A stretch of 10,010 nucleotides of DNA, taken from contig JBCBLF010000177.1 of NCBI GenBank assembly GCA_038520475.1, positions 1 to 10,010 of the forward strand. The letters run 5' to 3'. This document shows positions 1 to 6,632 of the stretch, one piece after another. The notes below the pieces were generated by a model. The model did not search any database, had not been told where the DNA came from, and worked only from the letters and a program-made list of their open reading frames with translations. Both the position numbers and the translations under genes were made by a program. Position 1 is the stretch's first letter. Each line of letters starts with the position of its first letter. The DNA comes from JBCCWF01 sp038520475 (lineage in GTDB: Bacteria > Cyanobacteriota > Cyanobacteriia > CAKZMO01).

Positions 1-1
1 T

Positions 2-352
2 ATGTCTCAGATATTTGATCCCTTACCAGAAAATAGCGATAGTTCGATCGTTTGTTGCTACGTCAATGCAACCAATAAGATGCAAATTGCACGAATCACA
101 AACATCCCAAATTGGTATTTTGAACGAGTGGTTTTCCCTGGCCAGCGCCTGATGTTTGAGTCTCTTCCTTCGGCCCAGCTAGAGATTCATTGCGGAATGA
201 TGGCAAGTGCAATCTTGTCCGATACGATTCCTTGTGAGCGATTGCGTATCGATAGCAATTCAGGTCAGTCATCAGACGATCAAGCACCTGTTGATGCTGT
301 AGCCGTTGATTCTCGAGATGCGCAGTTACCCGAAATGATTGTTGCCGTCTAG
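2..352 (+). CDS. DUF1830 family protein
   Basis: A soluble protein of 116 residues that I recognise as the cyanobacterial DUF1830 family, whose function is unknown. The conserved core spans about residues 17-83. It opens with a CCYVNATNKMQIARITNI block, continues with NWYFERVVFPGQRLMFE, and ends with an EIHCGMMASAILSDTIPCERL block. Residues 84-116 form a low-complexity, acidic and Ser/Asp-rich tail that looks disordered. There is no signal peptide or membrane segment. The ATG lies one base inside the window, so its ribosome binding site cannot be seen, but the N-terminus (MSQIFDPLPENS) looks like a natural family start. A terminator about 100 bp downstream suggests a short transcription unit. 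No reaction or partner can be inferred from sequence. Confidence 0.88.
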   Translation: MSQIFDPLPENSDSSIVCCYVNATNKMQIARITNIPNWYFERVVFPGQRLMFESLPSAQLEIHCGMMASAILSDTIPCERLRIDSNSGQSSDDQAPVDAVAVDSRDAQLPEMIVAV

Positions 353-456
353 GTTCAGAGAGTTGGGGATGATGGTTTAGCATCGCTGAGTTGTGTTCTG
401 CCTGGAGCTGATTCATCGTGCTAGGGATATCTAGACATTTTGGTGAATAGAGTTGA

Positions 457-490
457 AGAGTAGGGCGAAGGCCCTGCTCTTTTTTGTTTG
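457..490 (+). terminator. Intrinsic terminator after the DUF1830 gene
   Basis: A 10-bp stem, AGAGTAGGGC and GCCCTGCTCT with one T-G wobble, closes a GAAG tetraloop. It is followed at once by TTTTTT and then GTTTG. This is a classic rho-independent terminator on the + strand, about 105 bp past the DUF1830 stop. The reverse strand has no matching T-run, so it is probably one-directional. The rest of 353-556 shows no gene. Confidence 0.85.
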
Positions 491-556
491 TAGCAGTATG
501 CACCTCAGTTAAGTACAGAAGGGGTATTTTGAAGCGCGCTCAATAGACTTAGAAGT

Positions 557-584
557 TTGCCAAGTTGTGGTTACTAGGGATAAT
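557..584 (+). promoter_or_regulatory. Sigma70-like promoter of the DUF4079-like gene
   Basis: TTGCCA (557-562) and GATAAT (579-584) are separated by 16 bp. Each hexamer matches the TTGACA/TATAAT consensus at five of six positions. Transcription would begin near 591, about 20 bases before the ATG at 612 and upstream of the AGAGG ribosome binding site. This supports the start at 612. The earlier in-frame start at 567 would lie inside the promoter. Confidence 0.55.
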
Positions 585-611
585 GAGGGTAACGAATTCG
601 AGAGGAAAACC

Positions 612-1049
612 ATGGATTTACCCTCATTCTTGTGGCTGTGGCGCATTGCCGCATGGTCTATGGGACTATCGATGACGTTATATGTTTTTCTAGCACTGAC
701 CGGAGGTCGCCTCCTGTGGACCCGTCGGCATCTAACATATCAAGCGTCATGGCTAAGGCTACTGCACTACAGTATGGGCCTCGTTCTTGTAACGCTAGTC
801 TTGATATTGCTAGGGATTGGAATTGTCGGAACATTAGGGGAGTATGGGACCCTTGGTCACTCTGCCCATTTGCCTGCAGGACTCGTTGTCGTCCTATTAA
901 CAGTCACGTCAGCATGGAGTGCTAGCCGTATCAGCAGCGATCGCACCTGGGCCCGCCCGCTACACGTAACGTTAAATGTGTGCTTATTCATTGGTTTTTT
1001 GAGCGTTGGCTTAAGTGGGTGGAACGTCGTTCAGAAATATTTGCCATAA
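612..1049 (+). CDS. DUF4079-like four-helix membrane protein
   Basis: An integral membrane protein of 145 residues from the ATG at 612. AGAGG at 601-605 gives good Shine-Dalgarno spacing. Four hydrophobic segments lie at about 7-30, 51-75, 87-105 and 117-137. From memory the sequence resembles the cyanobacterial DUF4079 family: an N-terminal LPSFLWLWRIAAWSMG, a central GIVGTLGEYGTLGHSAHLPAG, and a C-terminal WARPLHVTLN followed by LSGWNVVQKYLP. Four histidines sit at or near membrane segments: H52 in helix 2, H83 and H86 just before helix 3, and H118 at the start of helix 4. That layout would suit haem b binding as in cytochrome b561-like proteins, but this is inference and no function is established. 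The reading frame extends upstream to 567, but that region overlaps the likely promoter. Confidence 0.82.
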   Translation: MDLPSFLWLWRIAAWSMGLSMTLYVFLALTGGRLLWTRRHLTYQASWLRLLHYSMGLVLVTLVLILLGIGIVGTLGEYGTLGHSAHLPAGLVVVLLTVTSAWSASRISSDRTWARPLHVTLNVCLFIGFLSVGLSGWNVVQKYLP

Positions 1050-1277
1050 AAGGATTTGTCGTTCCATCGTCATCAATAAACCTTGAAATGCATATTTTAG
1101 ATATGAGAGCCTAGAGTCATTTGTTATTCCAAGGCTTTACCTCTTAAGGTCTTATCTCTATAGGGCCAAAGCGTTAATGGTGAGGGTTAAGTTTTTTCCC
1201 TGTCCCTATCCAAGTCGCTGTACAAGATACGGCAGACCTTATAAGTCCTTCTTTAGCTAACCATCTGAGGCATATTT

Positions 1278-1883
1278 GTGAACCCTAATCCCGTTGCTCC
1301 TCCACCCTCTGAAGAAGACGTTGCTAATGCATCTCAACGATCATCGAAGTGGGATGATACGTTTCGCATTTCTCCGATTATTCGACTGACGCTAAACAGT
1401 CTGTATGGATCGTTAGTATTGCCATTGCCATTGCTTGCCTATCAAACTCAGGCACCCGTATCTCCTGCAATTTTGGCGATCGGCGTCGGCATCGGCTGGC
1501 TAGCTCTCATTGCAACATTGTCAGAAACCGTATGCGTCAACAAGGATGGTCTTTGTGTTTCCTATGCCTCTTGGGTGCCATCGATTTGGCGATCAGGGTG
1601 GTCGTTGCAGTGGTCAGATGTCGTAGCCCTAAAGCCACGATCAACTGGACAAGGCGGAATTGTCTACTACTTCGTCACCAAAGCAGGCGAGGCTCGTCTT
1701 CTGCCCATGCGCATGGCTGGGTTTGCTCGATTTGTTCGATATGTTCAGCAATCGACATCGATTGACACATCAGATGTGAAGCCGCTTGCTCAACCATGGA
1801 TGTATGTAATCTTGCTAGTTTTCACAGGTTTTCTTTGGCTTATCGATGCGTGGGCATTAGCTCAAGTTGTTGGGGGAATTTAG
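1278..1883 (+). CDS. Conserved-looking membrane protein of unknown function
   Basis: A 201-residue protein starting at GTG (1278), with TGAGG at 1266-1270 as a ribosome binding site 7 bases upstream. Residues 1-30 are polar and Pro/Ser-rich, probably cytosolic and disordered. Two transmembrane helices lie at about 37-55 and 62-82. A soluble part of about 85-160 contains several short hydrophobic strands (VCVNKDGLCVSYASW, GWSLQWSDVVALKPR, GIVYYFVTKAGEARLLP). A third helix lies at about 174-197. The middle region reads like a small beta-barrel of the bacterial PH-domain kind found between membrane helices, but I cannot confirm this. I do not recognise the family by name. The gene stands alone. 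A TATAAG at 1240-1245 could be its -10, but no convincing -35 is present. The 228-bp gap upstream shows no terminator. Confidence 0.75.
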   Translation: MNPNPVAPPPSEEDVANASQRSSKWDDTFRISPIIRLTLNSLYGSLVLPLPLLAYQTQAPVSPAILAIGVGIGWLALIATLSETVCVNKDGLCVSYASWVPSIWRSGWSLQWSDVVALKPRSTGQGGIVYYFVTKAGEARLLPMRMAGFARFVRYVQQSTSIDTSDVKPLAQPWMYVILLVFTGFLWLIDAWALAQVVGGI

Positions 1884-2198
1884 CCATCTGAGAGACGTTT
1901 AGATGTCGAGAGAGAGGGGAACGGGCGCTGCATGCATGGAGTCAACTAAGAGGCTATTCCTATGTCCCCTCTCCTCACAAGATTGGGAGAAAAGGCTGGG
2001 TAATGTGGGGCACGAAGGAATTTGTGGCTTGCTTTGTAGGTCTATCGACGCTGGTTAACTCGTCGATTGATTCCTGGACAACTTTTGAGCACCCATACCC
2101 TTGGAACTCAGGTAGTTGATCGGTTTTTCGTAGGCTGCGTTCGCGAAAAACTATTCTCAAGCTCAGTGCATTGTAGGGGATGCGTGAGTCTTAACCCT
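1884..2198. other. Gene-poor interval between two 3' ends
   Basis: This 315-bp stretch lies between the 3' end of the membrane-protein gene (+) and the 3' end of the RsbW-like gene (-). I see no convincing gene. It holds inverted repeats: GAGAGGGGA (1912-1920) with TCCCCTCTC (1965-1973), a long-range stem with a 44-base loop; ATCGACG (2044-2050) with CGTCGAT (2061-2067); and the hairpin at 2123-2151. None is followed by a clear T-run, so none is a confident terminator. Confidence 0.5.
2123..2151. repeat. Short palindromic repeat, copy A
   Basis: GTTTTTCG (2123-2130) and CGAAAAAC (2144-2151) form a perfect 8-bp stem around 13 bases. The outline matches the hairpin at 6510-6547: the same GTTTTTCG left edge, a GGC/AGC junction, and a CGAAAAA(A)C right edge. 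On the - strand it lies about 48 bp past the stop of the RsbW-like gene, so it would be in that transcript's 3' end. It may be a dispersed repeat or a 3'-stabilising hairpin. Confidence 0.5.
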
Positions 2199-2624
2199 TC
2201 AGAATCGCTTTGAAATATGCAAGCAATTTCGCTGATCATCAACTCGTGTGTAGCTGAGGGAATCAGCAATTCGGTTGATCAGCGACAATCCTCGACCACC
2301 TTCAGCACTCTCATCGACCGGAAGCGACAAATTCTCAAAGAATGCGTCGAGATCAAATCCGGGACCATAATCCCAAATTCGAATATTCAGGAGCTCATCA
2401 CGAATCTCAACTTCCAAGTCAACCGGCGTATCTTCGGGTTTATCACGGTGAGCATGCCGCACAGCGTTTGTGAAACCTTCAGCAACCGCCAGCTGACACT
2501 GTAGCCAAACATCGTATGGCAACAGCGAATTCTGAAATTGGTCAAACCACGACAATACATCAATGAGAGCATTCAAATCAGTCGAGACTTGGAGGGATGC
2601 CCTCTGAGACAGCTTCAATTGCAC
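2199..2624 (-). CDS. RsbW-like anti-sigma factor / serine kinase (HATPase_c_2)
   Basis: A small GHKL-fold ATPase of 141 residues, like RsbW/SpoIIAB serine-protein kinases. These proteins bind a sigma factor or another target and phosphorylate a STAS-domain antagonist. The N box is at 46-59, with E49 and the Mg-binding N53 in AEGFTNAVRHAH. The G1 box is DYGPGFD (85-91) and the G2 box is EGGRGLSLI (108-116). The length fits a stand-alone RsbW domain with no sensor or membrane part. The frame starts at GTG (2624) with AAGGA only 3 bases upstream. A TTG two codons later has better spacing from the same site, so the exact start is uncertain. It is transcribed divergently from the response regulator-phosphatase gene, the expected opposing activity. 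The direct target is not encoded here. Confidence 0.88.
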   Translation of the reverse strand: MQLKLSQRASLQVSTDLNALIDVLSWFDQFQNSLLPYDVWLQCQLAVAEGFTNAVRHAHRDKPEDTPVDLEVEIRDELLNIRIWDYGPGFDLDAFFENLSLPVDESAEGGRGLSLINRIADSLSYTRVDDQRNCLHISKRF

Positions 2625-2647
2625 AAGTCCTTGTTACCTTCAGCAGT

Positions 2648-2677
2648 AGTATCTTAGCCAACTAGTATCCTAGTCAA
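2648..2677 (-). promoter_or_regulatory. Likely promoter of the RsbW-like gene
   Basis: On the - strand, TTGACT (2677-2672) is followed after 18 bp by GATACT (2653-2648). The -35 matches five of six consensus positions and the -10 four of six. Transcription would begin near 2641, giving a very short leader of about 17 bases. GATACTA occurs twice here, once in the spacer and once over the -10, 15 bp apart. Confidence 0.45.
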
Positions 2678-3163
2678 AGGAGAAATGATAACGAAATTCA
2701 GCCCAGGGCCAGCAACCCCTTCTTCGAATTCACACCCGTCGTTTAAATTTATTCAACTAGTCTATTCATCGTAAGTGCACAAGTGCTATCAGGATAGAGA
2801 GAAGCCCGAGTTGTAAACTCTTACATGACGACACAATTTTGTGAAAAATCACGGATGCACCAAAAGAATTGGGAACAATGTTTTGGAATATTAAGTGACT
2901 TGTATATGGTTAATTAAATGCAGATGATTGATTCGCTCGATGAGCTTGCTTTGAGTCAGTTAATGCGAATATCAATGGTGTCTCAATTCAATTTTGGGTT
3001 AAAAAGCAAAGAGGATCTGCCGTATTTCGTTAAGATGCAACCGATGCAAGTGATAATTTTATGTTGTTTGACCTGACTATACCTTTCAGGTGATGAATCT
3101 TAAGGTTAGATTTATTTCATTTGATATTTATTCCGGCTGTTCCTATTGCCGTTTTAGCTCACT
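2678..3163. other. Long intergenic region between divergent signalling genes
   Basis: This is most of the roughly 590-bp gap between the RsbW-like gene and the response regulator-PP2C gene. It is AT-rich and has no recognisable gene or RNA. It contains the tandem dyads at 2812-2853 and a direct repeat AAGTGC-AC-AAGTGC near 2772-2785. An open frame of 52 codons (2918-3076, ATG to TGA) has no ribosome binding site and no family I know. The length suggests regulatory content for the + strand gene, or a small RNA or peptide that I cannot establish. Confidence 0.4.
2812..2853. promoter_or_regulatory. Two tandem dyads TGTRA-N4-TYACR
   Basis: TGTAAACTCTTACA (2812-2825) is a perfect 5-4-5 dyad. TGTGAAAAATCACG (2840-2853) shares its form, with a GTGA-N4-TCAC core. 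Their starts are exactly 28 bp apart. Matched shape and tandem placement suggest paired operator sites. The 4-bp spacer excludes the CRP consensus (TGTGA-N6-TCACA), and GTA-N6-TAC excludes NtcA (GTA-N8-TAC). No regulator can be named. Confidence 0.3.
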
Positions 3164-3169
3164 TTGACA
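3164..3169 (+). promoter_or_regulatory. Perfect TTGACA -35 upstream of the PP2C gene
   Basis: A consensus TTGACA lies 41 bases before the ATG at 3211. No good -10 stands at the usual distance: CCCTAT is at 17 bp and TATCGT at 20 bp. If used, this promoter would give a leader of only a few bases, or would need an activator. The real promoter may be further upstream. Confidence 0.25.
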
Positions 3170-3210
3170 TTTCCACGCAATAGGAGCCCTATCGTTTGAT
3201 TAGGATTAAT

Positions 3211-4356
3211 ATGGCGCAAATCCTTGTTATAGATGACGATCCCATTGTTCGGCTTACGCTTCAAAAGGCTCTAAAAGACCAAGATTGTAAGGTCGTTGTG
3301 GCTTGTGGCGGAAAAGAGGGATTAGAAAAAGCGCGAGATATTCAGCCGGATTTAATCGTTTGTGACTGGGTGATGCCAGATTTAGACGGCCTTTCGGTAT
3401 GTACGGAGGTGAAGTCTGATCCAGATCTGGCGGCTACATTTTTTGTTCTACTTTCAGCGAAAGGCGAAGTTGCTGACCGAGTCCACGGGCTTAATACAGG
3501 AGCCGACGATTTTTTATCGAAGCCTGTTGATCTGAATGAGATGAAAGCAAAGATCCGGGCAGGGCTGAGAATTCGACAATTGAGTCGGGATCTTCAAGAC
3601 CAAAAGGCACTACTTGAGGCTGAGCTAAATGAGGCTGCTCAATACGTGCGATCGCTTCTTCCTGCCCCGCTGGTGGGTACGGTCTCGGTCGATTCGCGAT
3701 TCATTCCTTCAAGAGAACTTGGGGGAGACTGCTTTGATTACTACTGGCTTGACCCCGACTATTTAGCGTTTTATTTGCTGGATGTCTCTGGGCATGGCCT
3801 AGGAGCTGCACTGCCGTCAATTTCGGTGCAGAATGTGTTGCGATCGCAATCCTTACCTGACGTGAACTTCTACCAGCCGAGTGCTGTACTGAAGGCACTC
3901 AATGAAACGTTCCAAATGAACGATCAAAATGATAAGTACTTTACGATTTGGTATGGCGTTTACAATCAATCACGCCGACAGCTGACCTATGCAAGTGCGG
4001 GGCACCCACCAGCGGTCCTAATCAACAAAAACGAAAAAGGATTTTACGCAACTTGCCTCAGAACGCCGAACTTGCCGGTAGGAATGATGACCGATGTCAC
4101 CTATGAAAGCGATCGTCAAGTCATCTCGTCTGAAAGCCTGTTATACATTTTCAGCGATGGAGTGTACGAATCATTTGACCCATCGACCCCGTTAGACGAA
4201 GATGACGGCATCTGGGATTTGGATGGATTTGTCGATTTATTAGTTCAGCAAGCAGATTCTAGAGACTTGGACCATTTACTGTCGACGGTACAAGGTATCC
4301 GCAGACGCTCCACCTTTCCAGATGACCTGTCGATTTTGCAGGTCATGTTTGCGTGA
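3211..4356 (+). CDS. Response regulator fused to SpoIIE/RsbU-type PP2C phosphatase
   Basis: A two-domain signalling protein of 381 residues that should dephosphorylate a STAS-domain phosphoprotein on command from a histidine kinase. Residues 1-120 are a receiver domain with the acidic pair D8/D9, phospho-acceptor D52 (in VCDWVMPDLDG), S82 and K104 (SKPVD). A helical, probably coiled-coil linker spans about 112-148. The PP2C domain fills the rest, with GGDCFD, LDVSGHGLGAALPS, ASAGHPPAVL, LPVGMM, FSDGVYE and a terminal DDLSILQV, so the metal-binding aspartates are present. I chose the ATG at 3211 (AGGA 5 bases upstream; MAQILVIDDDP is a normal receiver start). An in-frame TTG at 3196 with AGGAG 9 bases upstream would add five residues. 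The divergent RsbW-like gene is the likely counteracting kinase. No cognate histidine kinase or STAS protein is in the window. Confidence 0.93.
   Translation: MAQILVIDDDPIVRLTLQKALKDQDCKVVVACGGKEGLEKARDIQPDLIVCDWVMPDLDGLSVCTEVKSDPDLAATFFVLLSAKGEVADRVHGLNTGADDFLSKPVDLNEMKAKIRAGLRIRQLSRDLQDQKALLEAELNEAAQYVRSLLPAPLVGTVSVDSRFIPSRELGGDCFDYYWLDPDYLAFYLLDVSGHGLGAALPSISVQNVLRSQSLPDVNFYQPSAVLKALNETFQMNDQNDKYFTIWYGVYNQSRRQLTYASAGHPPAVLINKNEKGFYATCLRTPNLPVGMMTDVTYESDRQVISSESLLYIFSDGVYESFDPSTPLDEDDGIWDLDGFVDLLVQQADSRDLDHLLSTVQGIRRRSTFPDDLSILQVMFA
4322..4346. repeat. Inverted repeat at the 3' end of the PP2C gene
   Basis: ATGACCTG (4322-4329) and CAGGTCAT (4339-4346) form a perfect 8-bp stem with a 9-base loop inside the last codons of the PP2C gene. 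It lies 18 bp before the end of the convergent argS gene. Neither side has a real T-run. It could slow polymerase where the two genes meet, but it is not a convincing terminator. Confidence 0.3.
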
Positions 4357-4363
4357 GAACGCT

Positions 4364-6370
4364 CTACATCCGTTCAAGGACAGGAATTCCCAATAACGAT
4401 AGACCCAGCTTAATCGTCCGAGCGGTTAGATGCGCCAATATCAATCGGGATGTGCGAGTGGGTTCTTCTGCTTGAAGCACCGGACATTGGTCATAAAACT
4501 GATTGAATTTTTGACTGAGTTCAAACAAATATTGACACAGGCGATTGGGTAGCAAATCTGCATCAATGTCATACAAAACCTCGTCTAATTGCAGAATGTG
4601 CTTTGCTAACGCGAGTTCTGTATTATCTTTTAGCAGCAGGGGCGCATCGTCTCCGAGCGCATCAAAATCAACATTACCCTTGCGGCTAATGCCTTGCACT
4701 CGCACATAAGCGTAAAGCATATAGGGGGCCGTATTTCCTTGAAGGGCCAGCATCTTGTCGTAGCTAAAGATGTAATTGCTAGTCCGGTTTTGGCTGAGAT
4801 CAGCGTACTTAATGGCGCTGATACCAATCACCTGAATGTCAGCCAGAATCGATTCCAAGGAGCGATCGCTTCCAAGTCCTCGATGTTCAGTCCACCGCTT
4901 TTCTAGCTCATCACGAATCTCATCCACAACGGATTGTGCGGCTGATGGTGTGGCCTCATGCCCCATGAGCCAGAGCGGAACTTGGCGCTGCAATGCATCA
5001 ACCATTGATTTTTTGAGCGCAGCGATTTTCTGTTCGATATCCCCGTCACCCGGCACGTTAGCAGCGGCAGTCTCCCAATCAGGTTCTTCTAGAAATGCAG
5101 GGGCGATCGCCTCCCAATCTTGAGCAGACACAATGTCGAATAAATCAGGATCCGCTCGCAACCAAGCATCGTCTATCAAATCCTTCAAACGGATGGCTTC
5201 TCCAGAACGGCTTTTGAGCTTCTTGCTATCTTCACCCAGCACCATACCAAACGGGGCATGGACAAACTCTAGATCGTCCGTGATCCAACCAGCCCGTTTT
5301 CCAATTTGAAAAATTTGTGTGAAATGATTCGTTTGCTCGGCACCGACGGGATAAACCACTCGCTGGATATTGTCTTCATTGACCCGATAGCGAATGGCGG
5401 CTAAGTCCGTTGTTGCGTAGTTGTACCCACCGTCCGATTTCTGAATAATCATAGGGAGCGGGTTTCCTTCTTTATTGGTAAACCCTTCTAGAAACACACA
5501 CATCGCGCCTTGATCTTTCTCCGCTAGTCCAAGGTCTTCTAACTCCTTGACTACACCTGGCAGAAAAGGGTTATAGAACGATTCACCTCGAATGACGAGC
5601 GGAGAGAGCCCCATGACATTAAAGATTTTTTGGTTGGTGCGATTCGACAGATCACATACAATTCGCCATGCTTTAAGCGTTTCTTCATCTCCGGCTTGGA
5701 GTTCAACAACCGATTGTCGTGCAGCCGTTTGAAAGGCTGAATCCGCATCAAAGCGTTTCTTCGCTTGGCGATAGAACGAAGCCAAATCACCCAAATCAAG
5801 CTGTTCACTCGATGACAAGGCTTCGGGGTAAGCTTCCCTGAGATAGGCAATCAGCATTCCAAAGGGGGTACCCCAATCACCAACATGGCTGATGTGCAAC
5901 ACGTCATATCCCAAAAAATCGAGAATGCGAGCTAAGCAATCACCCACAATCGAGGGTCGGAGGTGCCCGACATGCATCTCTTTGGCAATGTTAGGGCTGG
6001 GGTAGTCAACAATAACTCGTTTGGGCGGATCAACTGGCGCAACACCGAGTCGGCTATCGTTCTGAAGCACCCTTAGCTGATGTTCTAAATAACTCGTTTT
6101 TAGCCTGAGATTGATAAACCCGGGTCCAGCAATTTCCGGAGACTCACAAATGTCGCTGACATCAAGGTGACGAACAATCTGCTCGGCGATCGCCCGCGGC
6201 TTATTTTTCAACGGCTTTGCCAACGACATCGCGACATTTGCCTGATAATCTCCAAATTTAGGATTACTGGCAGGAGCCAAGATCGGGTCAGTATCCGCTA
6301 GGTCTTCTCCGAATGCATCAACAAGTGCACGACTAAATTTGTCTTTCAGGAAAGCAAGGGTATCTTTCAT
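4364..6370 (-). CDS. argS: Arginyl-tRNA synthetase
   Basis: A class I aminoacyl-tRNA synthetase that charges tRNA-Arg with arginine using ATP in the cytosol. From the ATG at 6370 it has 668 residues. The N-terminal additional domain covers about 1-110. The HIGH-type motif HVGH is at 133-136 within SPNIAKEMHVGHLRPS. WGTPFGMLI follows at 166-174 and DGGYNYATTDLAA at 313-325. The KMSK-equivalent loop is SKKLKSRSG at 382-390. KYADLSQNRTSNYIF begins at 521, and the all-alpha anticodon-binding domain runs to the end. E. coli ArgS has 577 residues; the excess lies mainly at 407-513. The frame continues upstream to ATGs at 6433 and 6427, but MKDTLAFLKDKF looks like the family's start. No strong ribosome binding site marks any candidate. 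The gene converges on the PP2C gene with 7 bp between stops. Confidence 0.96.
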   Translation of the reverse strand: MKDTLAFLKDKFSRALVDAFGEDLADTDPILAPASNPKFGDYQANVAMSLAKPLKNKPRAIAEQIVRHLDVSDICESPEIAGPGFINLRLKTSYLEHQLRVLQNDSRLGVAPVDPPKRVIVDYPSPNIAKEMHVGHLRPSIVGDCLARILDFLGYDVLHISHVGDWGTPFGMLIAYLREAYPEALSSSEQLDLGDLASFYRQAKKRFDADSAFQTAARQSVVELQAGDEETLKAWRIVCDLSNRTNQKIFNVMGLSPLVIRGESFYNPFLPGVVKELEDLGLAEKDQGAMCVFLEGFTNKEGNPLPMIIQKSDGGYNYATTDLAAIRYRVNEDNIQRVVYPVGAEQTNHFTQIFQIGKRAGWITDDLEFVHAPFGMVLGEDSKKLKSRSGEAIRLKDLIDDAWLRADPDLFDIVSAQDWEAIAPAFLEEPDWETAAANVPGDGDIEQKIAALKKSMVDALQRQVPLWLMGHEATPSAAQSVVDEIRDELEKRWTEHRGLGSDRSLESILADIQVIGISAIKYADLSQNRTSNYIFSYDKMLALQGNTAPYMLYAYVRVQGISRKGNVDFDALGDDAPLLLKDNTELALAKHILQLDEVLYDIDADLLPNRLCQYLFELSQKFNQFYDQCPVLQAEEPTRTSRLILAHLTARTIKLGLSLLGIPVLERM

Positions 6371-6597
6371 TACAGAGACGTCCAACACGACACATTCAGG
6401 CTGAAAAGTCCTAAAACCACTCCTCATTATCATGAGCAGACGGCATCTTGTCTAATAGTTTCTAGAACAGTCAGAACTTACGCATTTCATACAGGATACT
6501 GAGCTTTGAGAACGTTTTTCGCGAGCTATGCTCACGAAAAAACGTTCAACGATGTCATTCCTAACAGTTTTTAGTCACTGAGGTCTGCCACAACCAT
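6371..6597. other. argS upstream region
   Basis: This stretch lies between the argS start and the T-run of the prx terminator. It should contain the argS promoter, because the terminator cuts it off from prx. I find no clear -35/-10 pair; TATTAG at about 6455-6460 on the - strand is only a weak -10 candidate. Its main structure is the hairpin at 6510-6547. No other gene is seen. Confidence 0.4.
6510..6547. repeat. Hairpin upstream of argS, copy B of the short palindromic repeat
   Basis: The arms GAACGTTTTTCGCGAGC (6510-6526) and GCTCACGAAAAAACGTTC (6530-6547) pair with one bulged A and one C-A mismatch around a 3-base loop. Its centre resembles copy A at 2123-2151. On the - strand it is about 140-180 bases upstream of the argS ATG, so it could lie in the leader or ahead of the promoter. 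It lacks a terminator T-tail on either strand. Confidence 0.55.
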
Positions 6598-6632
6598 AAA
6601 AAAAGAATGAGCTGACCGTTTGGTCAGCTCAT
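6598..6632 (-). terminator. Intrinsic terminator after the peroxiredoxin gene
   Basis: On the - strand, ATGAGCTGACC and GGTCAGCTCAT form a perfect 11-bp stem with an AAAC loop, followed by TC and seven Ts. It lies 215 bp past the prx stop codon and separates prx from argS. The long 3' stretch before it carries the REP-like repeat. Confidence 0.88.

Noticed and set aside
96..503. 135-codon open frame on the - strand
   Set aside because: It overlaps the DUF1830 gene in antisense, crosses the terminator and has no recognisable protein character.
567..611. Upstream start for the DUF4079-like protein
   Set aside because: The extra 15 residues overlap the likely promoter and are polar and unlike the family start; the ATG at 612 has a ribosome binding site.
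1912..1973. GAGAGGGGA...TCCCCTCTC as a terminator
   Set aside because: The loop is 44 bases and no T-run follows.
1975..2160. 61-codon open frame on the - strand
   Set aside because: Its coding would run through the copy A hairpin; it has no clear ribosome binding site or known family. Probably chance.
2813..2824. NtcA site GTA...TAC
   Set aside because: The spacer is 6 bp rather than the required 8 bp.
2840..2853. CRP-type site TGTGA...TCACG
   Set aside because: The spacer is 4 bp rather than 6 bp.
6371..6433. 21-residue N-terminal extension of ArgS
   Set aside because: Not typical of ArgS, although no ribosome binding site decides between the starts, so it is not fully excluded.
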